A stretch of DNA of 20,084 nucleotides from positions 1 to 20,084 of the forward strand of contig CAZKHG010000057.1 of the NCBI GenBank assembly GCA_964552655.1, given 5' to 3'. The notes below the pieces were generated by a model, which ran no database searches, had not been told where the DNA came from, and was given only the letters and a program-made list of their open reading frames with translations. Origin of the DNA: CAZKHG01 sp964552655. GTDB lineage: Bacteria; Bacteroidota; Bacteroidia; Bacteroidales; Tenuifilaceae. The position numbers were made by a program, and so were the translations under genes. Below, in pieces: positions 7,010-17,700 of the stretch; within the stretch, counting starts at the first letter, position 1, and every line of letters starts with the position of its first letter.

Positions 7010-8605
7010 ATGAAAACCTTAGGAACATTTTTGATAATAATTCTTGTGAATTTGTCCGGTTATTTATACTCACAAAACTCTTACTCCTTAAAAGATGCCT
7101 TTGAAAACGGGTTAGTGGAAATCACGTTTTCAAGCACAGAAACAAATAAGTTTCTACATGTTTTAGTTGAAAAGATTGGCTCCGCCCCATTAATGATTAA
7201 GTGCAGTCCACAGGAGTTGTTCAAATTTACTAATAACAACAAAAATCTTCATAATCCGGATTTTGAAATGATTCTATCTCCAGCCATTCAAAATGAAATA
7301 GATTTGAGCAATTTTTCAAAGGGGTATCTAATTATGCAGCAGAAAGGCCCTAATTTTTATACATATCTGAAAATTAAGATAAACAAGGTAGGTGTTAATA
7401 AGTATCAGATCAGCTATATAGATGGCAAAATGTCATTTACAGTGGGAAATACTGAGAAAATAATAAGTAATAATCAAATTTATATTGAAAACGGAAATCT
7501 TCTGATTGAAGAATTTAATGGCAACAGAAGTGGGGTAATTAAAATTGACAGAAAATTCAATAATAATGGATTGATTAGTCGGAAATTGGATTTTTCAAAT
7601 ACAGCAATCGGTGAAGAGTATGGATCTTTAGGCACAGATAATTGGTTTGATTTTAGTAAACCACCAAACGTCAACAATCAGACATATGTTGTTGATACCC
7701 TGAAAAAAAGCAAGGTACTCCGCTTAAAAGAATCCCCAAACTATTATATTAATGAAGCTGGTCAACTTTTAGGCCTGGAAACAAAAAACACCAGCGTAAA
7801 GATTGTTGAAGATTCAGGCAATGCTGATGTGTATATTGAAAATAAAACCAAGCAGAATCAAATACCAGTTAATCACCGCTTTCCGCATAAAAAAGCAATT
7901 GCAATAGAGATGAATTATATGGTAGGTACTAACCTAATTGGAGGTGATGTAGAAGAAATTGTGAAAAATGAAGATAGTTTCTTACAAAGTTTAGTTTTGG
8001 TATGGCAGGAAACACAGAATGGTCAGGTGGTTTCATCTACTCCAATTGATGAATATGATTACGATGAGGGTGTGTACATAGGCGGGTTCAGAGTTTGCTA
8101 TTTTCTAAGCAATACTTTTGCCTTAGGAGGAAATTTCCGATTCTACAACTATGCTCAAAGTTTAAAAGCCGGCAAGAATGAGGGAGATGGTAGTTTGATC
8201 AGGATCAATTATTTTGGACCCAGCTTTTCTTACCTGTTTTTCCACAAAAACAGAATAGGTTTTTCCTTAAAAACTGATATTTCTTTAGTTTCTGGTAAAT
8301 TTGAAACAATTCCGGCCTTATTAGAACTTAATGATGAAAATATTTTTGATGATATAGCTGGACTCCCATCATTAATCGAAAGTAGAAATAAAACAACTAG
8401 CATAACAGGATTTCAGCTTAATAGCGGACTTTCATTCAATTACTTCGTAGCACGTTGGTTTAATATAGATGCGGGTCTTCATTTAAGCTATTTCTCAGGT
8501 GAAGTCAAGGATATTTTGTGGTTAAATACCTCAAAGTCCTATAAATCATTTACTCCCGGATTTTATTTTGGTATGAACTTTTTATTGAAAAATAATTTTA
8601 ACTAA
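7010..8605 (+). CDS. Outer-membrane beta-barrel protein with N-terminal domain
   Basis: A 531-residue exported protein. The signal peptide runs to about Ser21 (SGYLYSQ). Residues about 25-290 are a soluble region with no family I recognise. Residues about 295-531 look like a transmembrane beta barrel: KKAIAIEMNYMVGTNLIGG, VYIGGFRVCYFLSNTFALGG, IGFSLKTDISLVSG, FQLNSGLSFNYFVARWF, FNIDAGLHLSYFSGEV and a last strand FTPGFYFGMNFLL, with regular aromatic ends and Gly between strands. This is the build of Bacteroidota outer-membrane proteins of the OmpA/PorT-like barrel group. It is the last forward gene and is followed by the bidirectional terminator. Ninety-three bases separate it from the previous open frame, so it may have its own promoter. 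Confidence 0.8.
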   Translation: MKTLGTFLIIILVNLSGYLYSQNSYSLKDAFENGLVEITFSSTETNKFLHVLVEKIGSAPLMIKCSPQELFKFTNNNKNLHNPDFEMILSPAIQNEIDLSNFSKGYLIMQQKGPNFYTYLKIKINKVGVNKYQISYIDGKMSFTVGNTEKIISNNQIYIENGNLLIEEFNGNRSGVIKIDRKFNNNGLISRKLDFSNTAIGEEYGSLGTDNWFDFSKPPNVNNQTYVVDTLKKSKVLRLKESPNYYINEAGQLLGLETKNTSVKIVEDSGNADVYIENKTKQNQIPVNHRFPHKKAIAIEMNYMVGTNLIGGDVEEIVKNEDSFLQSLVLVWQETQNGQVVSSTPIDEYDYDEGVYIGGFRVCYFLSNTFALGGNFRFYNYAQSLKAGKNEGDGSLIRINYFGPSFSYLFFHKNRIGFSLKTDISLVSGKFETIPALLELNDENIFDDIAGLPSLIESRNKTTSITGFQLNSGLSFNYFVARWFNIDAGLHLSYFSGEVKDILWLNTSKSYKSFTPGFYFGMNFLLKNNFN

Positions 8606-8617
8606 CAGTAAGAATGT

Positions 8618-8649
8618 AAAAAAACCACCGGATTCCCGGTGGTTTTTTT
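8618..8649. terminator. Bidirectional intrinsic terminator
   Basis: A perfect 14-base-pair hairpin: A7CCACCGG (8618-8631), a four-base loop ATTC (8632-8635) and CCGGTGGT7 (8636-8649). The U-run on either strand makes it work in both directions. It sits 12 bases after the forward barrel gene and 29 bases past the end of the reverse caspase-like gene, so it can stop transcripts from both convergent units. Confidence 0.95.
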
Positions 8650-8678
8650 GTTTGTAAAATCTATTGAAGCCTAAAAAA

Positions 8679-10313
8679 CTATTTAATCTTCCACTCCTTC
8701 CAGTTATCCTTCAGGGTTGGGCTGATATTGGTTTGTGGGTTCTGCTCCTTGTTGTTTATCATTACCGAGCGAATGCCAATGGTTGAGGTAAGGTAGCTGG
8801 ATAACTCCTGATAGGTTAGCTCACCCCCGGAATCCTTAAGCTTTTTAAGCAGGTAGTAGGTAAATATTCCATGCAGTTTTTCGCGGTAGGGCAAAGAGGA
8901 TTGCTCCCCGGAGCTGGCTGTGAATACCACAATATTACCTGACAAGATATTGTCTTTAGGTTTAACCTTTACCCCGCGGGCGGCCATCAAACCAAGCTCA
9001 CGGCCACCGCCGCTGAAACATGCATCAAGGAATACGGTAACCTTTTTGGATGGAAATTCTGTTAATTTCTTGTAAAAATCAGCCAGTTTAATGGCAAACT
9101 GCAGATCGGAACCGCTAACATCAACGGGTACGAGATAAGCTTCTTTAGTTTGTTCATCGGGGAACCCGTGACCCGCATAGTAAACTATCACATCGGCCGT
9201 TCCCTTGGAATTTTTGATAATTGCATTAACCTGATTAATAGCCCTGTGCATCTCAAGAGCAGTTGAATTTTTTCTGAAGATCACATTTTCTTCAGGAACA
9301 CCCATTACCTTTATAGCATAGTCTTTGAATACCTCAGCGTCCCGAATGGCAAATTCAACGTTCATCTCAGTCTGAAGGGAAGTTTGATAGGTTTTATAAT
9401 CCTCATTCCCAATGATCAGCGCAAATTTTGTTGGGTCAGGAGTGGCAACTACAGGAATATCTATGTCAACATCAGATAGTTCAATTTTTGTTTCCACTAC
9501 AGGAGTTACGGGAGCTGCTGCAATTACAGTCTTAACTGCTGGTTGTCTTGCCTCAACTTTAAACTGCTTGGTGGTAATTTTTCCCCGCCTGTCGGTTACA
9601 GCAGCGGTAATAGTATTCTCATAACCAACCTCTAGCGGTAAATCAATGATATAGGTTGAATCGGTTAGCTGTGTAGCTGGTTTGTTATTAATTGTAACAG
9701 AACTTACTCCCGATGCGTCCGTAGCCAAAACCTGAACCTTAATGGCCGAGGTGTCAACAATGGGTTTAAATCCCTCCTCCACCTTTCTTGGAAGCAGAAT
9801 TGCGAGGTAAGGAGGTAGCTTATCTGTGATATCATCCTGTTTGACATTCATGGCCAGTGAGAAATCGCGGGGACGTTTGAATGTAAACTCCTCCCTGGCT
9901 TTTGGGTCCATAGCAGCATCTTTGCTGGTAGCATAAATAAACGGAAATTTCAGGACGATGTCGCCACCGGCGAATCGCTCAGAGATTTCATAAGTGAGCT
10001 TTATCAACCCGTTATCAGCTATTACAGTCTGATCTTTATGGCTGATAAGTTTAATGAACCCTGCCTGGTTATTGAAGATTTTATCCTTTTCGAAGCAGAT
10101 CACGGATGATCTGTCGATCACTGGTTTAAAATCAGCGCCAACCCATGTTGGTTTGATGGTAACATCAAAGAAATTATCCTTAATTGCCCCTGTAAAGATA
10201 TCCACCTTACAGGTTTTTCCCTGGTCTGTTGATAAAACCAAGGATTGAGATATGCCGGGGTTAATAAACCCAGTAATCAACATCAGCATTAATAAAACTG
10301 CAATTTTTCTCAT
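8679..10313 (-). CDS. Exported caspase-like protease (peptidase C14) with Ig-like domain
   Basis: A 544-residue protein with a signal peptide of about 22 residues (MRKIAVLLMLMLITGF, then NPGISQS). Residues about 25-180 are an unrecognised beta-rich region. Residues about 185-255 look like a bacterial Ig-like domain (DASGVSSVTINN, then ITAAVTDRRGK). Residues 258-290 form a Val/Ala/Pro linker. Residues 295-544 are a caspase-fold peptidase: KFALIIGNEDY opens it, YYAGHG carries catalytic His382 and FLDACFSGG carries catalytic Cys432, so the dyad is intact. The cleavage specificity is not shown by the sequence. There is no T9SS sorting domain, so it likely stays in the periplasm or outer membrane. 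It lies 14 bases after the barrel gene and ends the reverse operon. Family assignment is firm; that it acts on the neighbouring surface protein is inference. Confidence 0.92.
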   Translation of the reverse strand: MRKIAVLLMLMLITGFINPGISQSLVLSTDQGKTCKVDIFTGAIKDNFFDVTIKPTWVGADFKPVIDRSSVICFEKDKIFNNQAGFIKLISHKDQTVIADNGLIKLTYEISERFAGGDIVLKFPFIYATSKDAAMDPKAREEFTFKRPRDFSLAMNVKQDDITDKLPPYLAILLPRKVEEGFKPIVDTSAIKVQVLATDASGVSSVTINNKPATQLTDSTYIIDLPLEVGYENTITAAVTDRRGKITTKQFKVEARQPAVKTVIAAAPVTPVVETKIELSDVDIDIPVVATPDPTKFALIIGNEDYKTYQTSLQTEMNVEFAIRDAEVFKDYAIKVMGVPEENVIFRKNSTALEMHRAINQVNAIIKNSKGTADVIVYYAGHGFPDEQTKEAYLVPVDVSGSDLQFAIKLADFYKKLTEFPSKKVTVFLDACFSGGGRELGLMAARGVKVKPKDNILSGNIVVFTASSGEQSSLPYREKLHGIFTYYLLKKLKDSGGELTYQELSSYLTSTIGIRSVMINNKEQNPQTNISPTLKDNWKEWKIK

Positions 10314-10327
10314 ACCTCGTGTATTTA

Positions 10328-11767
10328 TTAAAAGAGTTTAAAAATTAGTCCAACTTCAGCACCTGCCGATCGAATGGTCGTATTGTTGCTGGGAGCGGCA
10401 AGTGTATAATTAAAATAGTTTGATGGTTTTAAATCAGGGTTTGTATAAAAATTATCGCCGGAAATATTATTCATGCCAAACGGGGTAATACCATATATTA
10501 CGCCGGTTCCTATTTTCATCAGAACTTTGGGTGATAATTGGAATAAAAATCCAAGCCCGGCATACCCGGAAAGACCATTGGCAGGTAATTCCATATCGAA
10601 TGAATCCCCTGAACCATAATTATAAGTTCCAAAACCTAATTCTTTAATATCTTCCAATGTAACATTAAAATCTTTATAGTAACCTGATCTGGTGGCGCTT
10701 CCTTCCAGGTTAAAGTTAGCTTTGGAGTACATGGAGTAAATCACCCCCATATCGAGGGTAAAACTCACCTTGCCTTTACCCATCCTGAACTTAAGCATAA
10801 ATGGTATATCTAAAGAGGAAATGGTTCTGGTGTCGATAAGCTCCCCAACCGAAAGAACGGGTTGATAGGTATCCCCATCCTCGTCCTTGATTTGTGAATC
10901 TGACATGTTATTATAACCACTAAGGGTAAAAGCAGTCTGGTATTTTGCTAACCGAACCCCTGTTCCTATCCCAAATCCTCTGGTAAACATAATATTCAAA
11001 TCAAACTGGGGATTGATAGAGCTCTTCATCCCGGCAGTCCAAATTCCACTATTATAAATATTGGCATCGTAGATTTGGGTTTGGGTGTACATACCGCCAA
11101 CACCGGCATACAGCCCCTTCCCTTTTCTGCTGGCAACTATAGAAGCGTATTGCTCCTTGGTTACAATGCCATTGATTTTAAGATTGCCAAAACCGCCTTT
11201 TTCATCAGTGGTTGCAGTGAAAATGAAACAGAGCTCCTTGTTAAATTTATTGATTCCCTGGTTGTTATAAATCCCGATTACTTTTTTGCTGACATAGGTG
11301 AAAATTTTAAACTTGCCTTTTTCAAGCTTAATTTCAACTATGTTGATGTTGTCACGATTAACGGTAACATCCAGCCCTTGTCTGTAAAACTGGCGGACAA
11401 AATTAACGTATAACTCCGGGGTATCGAAACTCCCGCTGCCAGTGGGAGAAAGATCATTGAAATACCCTGTTTTACTGGGACTTTCAAATAAAGCAATAAA
11501 ATTCTTTATGTAATCGCTGTTAAGGCTTGCCCCATCTGTGGTAAACTGGTTATATAGTTCATAATCTTTTAACAGCAATTTGATTTTCACCTCCAGGTTT
11601 TGTTTTTGTTCCTCAGTTAATTCCTGGGAGAACAATCCCAGTGGGAATAGAAAGAAAAGCAGAAGAAAAGATAACCTGTAAGACAATTTGCTTGCGTTTA
11701 TCCCTTTAAACCAAGTGTTTCTTAGGCTTGCCATATTGCTTAAATTATATTTCATTATCCAGTTCAT
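10328..11767 (-). CDS. Outer-membrane beta-barrel protein with N-terminal soluble domain
   Basis: A 479-residue protein from the ATG at 11767; ATGs at 11755 and 11734 in the same frame are also possible. The start is uncertain because the signal core (RLSFLLLFFLFPLGLFSQ) lies at residues 31-48, giving a long n-region; starting at 11734 shortens it to 37 residues in all. Residues about 50-205 are a mixed alpha/beta region (helical start LLLKDYELYNQF, YVNFVRQFYRQG, then several strands) that resembles an NTF2-like fold, a weak guess. Residues about 218-479 are a barrel: GLYAGVGGMYTQTQIYD, FGIGTGVRLAKYQTAFTL, IPFMLKFRMGKGKVSFTLDMG, LSGYAGLGFLFQLSPK, ending GLIFKLF with the C-terminal Phe typical of outer-membrane barrels. 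It follows the giant surface gene by 11 bases, so it may anchor, export or fold that protein. Confidence 0.85.
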   Translation of the reverse strand: MNWIMKYNLSNMASLRNTWFKGINASKLSYRLSFLLLFFLFPLGLFSQELTEEQKQNLEVKIKLLLKDYELYNQFTTDGASLNSDYIKNFIALFESPSKTGYFNDLSPTGSGSFDTPELYVNFVRQFYRQGLDVTVNRDNINIVEIKLEKGKFKIFTYVSKKVIGIYNNQGINKFNKELCFIFTATTDEKGGFGNLKINGIVTKEQYASIVASRKGKGLYAGVGGMYTQTQIYDANIYNSGIWTAGMKSSINPQFDLNIMFTRGFGIGTGVRLAKYQTAFTLSGYNNMSDSQIKDEDGDTYQPVLSVGELIDTRTISSLDIPFMLKFRMGKGKVSFTLDMGVIYSMYSKANFNLEGSATRSGYYKDFNVTLEDIKELGFGTYNYGSGDSFDMELPANGLSGYAGLGFLFQLSPKVLMKIGTGVIYGITPFGMNNISGDNFYTNPDLKPSNYFNYTLAAPSNNTTIRSAGAEVGLIFKLF

Positions 11768-11778
11768 ATTGGTAGAGA

Positions 11779-14700
11779 TTACTGAATTATTAATTTTTGG
11801 CTATCAACATTTATCCCGTTAACTTCAACTTTAACGAAGTAAATACCACTCCTGAGATCATCAAGGATAAACGGGCCCTCATAAACAAAATCGCTCTTAT
11901 AGGTTTCAAACCTTCGCACCACAATTCCATAGGAATCTACGATTGAAATACGAACATCTCCAACCGGTTCGCACTCCAGGTTAAAAGTAAAGTTACCATT
12001 ACCCGGGTTCGGGTAGATAGACAGAGGAGATTGAATTGTAGCAGTAGCCGATACATTAACCGGGTTAGAGCGATTCTTACAACCCACACTGTTTGTGATT
12101 TCTACCTGATAAGAACCAGTATTACCCCTTGCAACGTAGAACTGTTTATTTGCACTGGCAATTGAGGTTCCGTTCAGGTACCATTGGTATGCGTTTACAT
12201 CTGGATTGGTACAAATAAGGATGTTTATACGACCTTTCTTTCTGACATCCGGGGCAGGTGGAGCAATGCTATTTATGATTGTAACTGATTTCTGGTCAAC
12301 CCGGCTACACCCAGTTGAACTAATGGTTTGAGATAGAGTGATTGTTCCTGTTCCTGAAAAAGCACCCCAGCTAACTAAAATGCCTGGAGTTCCCTGGCCG
12401 GACATTATTGAACCCATGCTTACCCCCCAGCTATAGGTAATACCCGTGGTGTTTGTTACGGAGTATTCTGCGTAGTTCTGATCTTTACAAACTGATTGTA
12501 ACCCATTGATTGTAACTGGTGAAGGCAGAGGGTTAACCGTTACATTCAGGTAATCAGTCCAGGTGCTTGTGCAGGGTCCATTTACGCCCCTTACCCTAAT
12601 TTGTGCAGTCCCGCTGTAAGAAGAATTCCAGGAAACGGTTCCTGTTGTACCGGTTCCGGAAATTGAGCCGGCGGTTGAGGGAGAAATTTCCCATACGTAC
12701 GATACCGCCTGCGGGGAGTAGGTCGTGTAATTTGTTTGTGTGGTTCCCTGACAGATAGATGTTGAGCCGGATGGAATCTGGCTGATTACTTCTGTACATT
12801 CGGTAAGAGTGATGGTATAAACTTTAGTTGTATATCCATCCTCTGCAGTTACAATAACCAGGTAACCATTTTGGAGATCAGTGGCAATGGTAAAACCATC
12901 ACTCCAGTAAACATCAAACTTAGCACCTGATGCTGGTGTAAGATTTGCCTTAAAGTTTGCCAGCGTTTCAGTGTTAAGTACATTAATAATGGTTCCGGCG
13001 ATGTTATCCACTGTATAAGCAATTGAACTTATTGTGGCGTCATGGTAAACTTCTCGGGTTGCAAAGCTGATTTCTGTACCGTAGAATGTTCCAAGGCCAC
13101 TGGTGGCGTATGCTCTAACATAGTACGTGGTAAGCTCTGAAAGCCCGGTAAGGCTACTTGAAAATGTGCCTGTACCATACCCGTTATTCGTATAGCTGTC
13201 AAAAATTGTAGGATTTGGACTGGTGCTCCAGCAAACCCCCCGTGCAGTAACAGAGTAGATTCCCTCGCTGGTAACCTCTCCGCCACCCACAGCGCTATTG
13301 TAAGAAAATGATGAGATAGGTGATGTGGTTAATGTGGGAGATAGCGGGGTAAAGGTTAGCGTATAGGTTCCATTAACCCAATCAACAGTAAATGTTATAT
13401 CATATATTCTTCGGGTTAATGCCTGAATATTTACACTATTCGCCACAAAATTGGCGGGATCGCCAATTATCGTAACCTCATTGAAACCGTAGCTCTCATC
13501 CCAAGCATGATTTTTTCTGATTTTAAACTGAACATACTCCGGTAAATCCTGATTATACAAAATATATGATGAAACATTCCCGGTTGTGCCCATGTAGGTC
13601 ATATCCTTGTCACATGCCCAACCGCAGGGTGTTACACCATCATTGCTCAGGAAAGTATCGCCTATCAGGCTGAATGGCACTGAAGCGGGGTCGAAAGTGC
13701 TGAAGCTGATCTGATTCCCGTATGCAGTTCCAATGCTATTGGTAGCGTAAGCCCTAACATAATAGGTTACACCCATAGCCAGCCCAGAAAGAGATGATAC
13801 AAAGGTTCCTGTTCCTGAACCATTAGTGGTAAAATTATCGGCTAGTGTTGGGTTCCCGGTGGTATTCCAGCAAACTCCTCGTGCCGTAACCGCTAATCCA
13901 CCATCTGAAGATACATTACCCCCTGAAACTGCCGAATTGAATGTTATTGATGTTACAGGATCGGTTTCAACGGTGGGCAAAGATAAATTCAACATCCTGA
14001 GATAGGGGTAACCACTATTATTGGTGTAACCGGCATCTTCAGCCCAGATATTGGTGAAATCCCAGCCCACATATGTGTTTGAGGCGTAGGTGTAGGTCAT
14101 GTCATCGGTTGATCTGCCCTCACCGCCCGCAGAGGAACCTTGCCCGCTGGTTTGGGTGTTCCAGTAGCTGTTGATAACAACGCTGTTCCGCTGTGAATAT
14201 CCGACTAACCCGCCAGCATTGCTGTTGCCCTGAACATAACCATAGGAATAGCTGTTGGTCACATAGCTGGTATCCATCCATCCGGTAATACCGCCAACGT
14301 ACTGATTGCCCGATAAATTCCCCTTATAATAGGAGTTAGATATAGTGCTTTTCATCTCATTTGTACCGGAAAGCCCACCGGCTGAGTTCCCAGTTGTGGT
14401 TACATTCACGTCGGAAAAACAGCTGTTAATGGTGCTGGCATTATAGTTAATACCGGTAATACCACCAACCCAGTTACCAGTTGCGTTGATTAACCCAGAG
14501 GAATGACTCTTAAATAAACTTGATGTATTCCATAATCCACCGATAATACCTCCCACGTAGTTCATACCGTTAACCTGGCCATTGGTGGTAATATTAGTAA
14601 ACGAACTGTTATTAACATCCCCGGAAAGTATTCCAACATACTGATTTCCGGTAATATATGCGTTATTAATGGTTAAATCCTTTATAACGGCTCCATTATC

Positions 14701-17700
14701 GGTTGAACCGAATAAACCAACAGGGTTGGGAGTTGAAGGCATACTTATGGTTAAGTTACTGATGGTGTAGTTACCTCCATCGTAAGTTCCGGTAAACCTA
14801 TTGCCAAATGTACCAATGGGTTGCCACCCCTCCCCATAATTCCACGGGTAAACTCCCAGGTCGATATTTGCAATTTGCCTGAAATGTGAGGATAGGTATA
14901 GCCTTACTGTGTACAATTCCCCGGCATTGGATATCAGATAGGGGTTTAGCTCAGAACCATCGCCCCCGTTAAACCCGGTATGTGGAAACATTACAACACT
15001 GTTTGATGGGGATGATTCGTTCCCGCCATAAACAGCAGTAATATAATAGGTGTAGTTGGTGTAGTTAGTTAACCCGCCATCGGAATAGCTTGTAGATCCG
15101 GTTGTGTTGATGTAGTAACCATCCCTGTAGATGATAAAATAGGATACTCCACCAAGCGACGGGTATTGCCAGTTAAGCGTAATGCTGCCATTTCCGGGGG
15201 TTGCTGTCAAGCCTGAAGGAGGAATAAAGCTTGGAGGATAGTTATATGAAGCTGGGGAACCCTGCCATTGCAGGAATGGGTAAGTTGAGCCATCATATTG
15301 ATTCCAGGTACTGGAATAATCCCATCCTGTAAAATAGGAGGAGAATAGCATCTCATAGGTATTCCTCCCGGTTCCGCTGGCCGAATAAGCAAGTCCGCTG
15401 GTTTCGGTATTCCAGTATGAGTTTGTAACCGTTGATTCACCGGGGTAAAGGTAACCAATCAAACCGCCACCCTGATCGGTAAAGCTGACCTTGCCAACAG
15501 AATAACAATTGTTCACTGTACTGGTCTGTAAACCTCCAATTAACCCTCCTACGTAAGAGTTCCCGGATACTTGACCTGTTGCATAGCAATTGGTAATTGG
15601 TGTAAAATCGGTAACCAGGCCAACAAGGCCACCAGCACTATAACCCAACCCCGCCACATTACCAGTTGCAAAGGAGTTGTAAATGGCACTGTTGAAGGAA
15701 GCTCGCCCTACCAGCCCACCGGCCTGTTGATTTGTGCTTGTTCCGGTAACCATTTCAACATTAACCGAAGAGTAGCAACTTTCAATAATTGAACCATAGT
15801 AGAGGTTTCCAACCAGACCTGCCGGGAAGAGTTGCCCTTTTACTACCCCTGTAGAATAACAGTTGTAAGCCCCGGAGTTGTCCCTGAGCTGTCCGGCCAG
15901 AGCACCTACTCTCTGGTTCCCAATTATGTTAACATTGATTAATTTTATTGCGCTTAGGTTTCCTTCCTTTACCCAACCAAACAAACCGATGTAATTCTGA
16001 GTAGGCTTGTTTATATAAAGATTTGTAATGGTATAACCATTCCCGTTGTAATTCCCGTAGAATTGTGATGTGGTATTTCCAATGGGTTCCCATCCCTCGC
16101 CATCACTCCACGGGGAAACACCCAGGTCAATATCTGCGGTTTGGATAAAGTAAACATCTGTATTTGCAGAACCAAGGAAGAGTCTTACATTATTAAGCTG
16201 GTCTGCCGTGGCAACCTGGTAAGGATCGGCCTGGGTTCCGGTACCACCTGCAAAAGTTCCGGTTGCAGTCAGAGTGGTGAAACTTTCCTCTGTACCATAA
16301 GCTGTCCCGGCACTATTTGTTGCATAGGCAACAACATAATAGGTTGTAAGAGGGGATAGCCCGGTAAGGTTGCTTGTAAACTCACCTGCTCCGCTTCCAT
16401 CATTGGTCATACCCATATTGGTTAAAAGAGAAGGACTGTGTGATGTGCTCCATACCACGCCACGGGTAACTACCAATGCTCCACCATCGTATGTGATATT
16501 ACCTCCGGATATTGCAGTACTTGAAGCAATTGACGTTACAGGTGTTGTTGTAACAGTGGGTAGTACAGGTATGGTTGATGTTTCAATATTTATCACAATA
16601 TTGGGAACATTTATGGTAAGAGTTCCGGATGGTGGGGATACCGGATCAGGGTTGGTTACATCATCGTAAAAGAAAATACTCCTGTTGGTTAAATAGCTTG
16701 TACAGAAAAATTCATCCCCGCTATTATGGTACCCTGGCGTGTTTTCATCAACAGCAATAACCAGATTTTGCGTGTTGTTATAGTTGAATGGAGTATCTAG
16801 TGTAATTGTCACCCAACCGGGAGTTGTTGTAACAGTTAATAGTCCTGAATAAACCTGGGTGAGATTGGCGAAGGGGATCCAGTTGTCAAGTGTTGTCTGA
16901 TCAGTTGTTCCCATATAAACCACAATATTATCGCTCCAGGAGGTACCCCCGTTATAGTAATATTTTATGGTTTTAATCTGACCAGCTGTATTGATCTCGC
17001 TTTGGAGATAAATGGATTGCGAATAGGTATAGCCATAGTAAGGCTCTACCGGGAGGCTTGCATTAGTTATTGAACCCGCTCCGATTGTTATATCGGTACT
17101 GACAGCACTACCCGATGTGACGAAGCTGACCTCATTCCCATAAGCTGTCCCGAGGCTATTGGTTGCATAGGCTCTGACATAGTACAGCGTATTTGGGTTT
17201 AAGCCGGTAAGGTTGCTGATATATTCACCGGTGCCACTGCCCTCATTGGTAATTCCCTGGTTGGTCTCAACCGTTGGGTTATGCGAGGTGCTCCACACCA
17301 CACCACGTGCTGTAACTGGCAAACCCCCATCGGAAGTAATATTGCCACCGCTTACTGCAGCATCACTTGTGATACTTCCCGCCTCAACTGTGGATACCGT
17401 TGGTATCAGATAGCTTGGTATTGCCGGTTCATCGGCCGGGTTATCGTAATGAACTAGTACAAACCTCCAATAACCGGTAGGTACAGCATTTTCACTGTAA
17501 TTGCCTTCAACAATAAGAGTATCAACAGCACCATCTGTTAATTTAACAATATCATAAGTTATAGAAGATGGAACAACTATAGGGTTAGTGCTTGTTACCT
17601 CAATACCATCGCCGAGCTTGACAAATCCAATAAAGGCACCTGCCCCGTTCACCTTAACCTTTGGGATTCCTCCTTCGATGATTTCGAAATTATGCGTCCC

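Noticed and set aside
8679..10313. Caspase-like gene as part of a cytoplasmic anti-phage (CBASS, gasdermin-type) defence locus
   Set aside because: It has a signal peptide and envelope neighbours; no cyclase, gasdermin or nuclease gene is present.
12596..12799. Open frames on either strand inside the giant gene as separate small genes
   Set aside because: They are short, lack family features and overlap confidently assigned PKD-like coding sequence; several similar forward frames in 15571-18693 are the same kind of shadow.
13987..16251. CRISPR array or tandem DNA satellite from the repeated look of the region
   Set aside because: The repetition follows codons of GLUG units with varied DNA and no constant spacer length.
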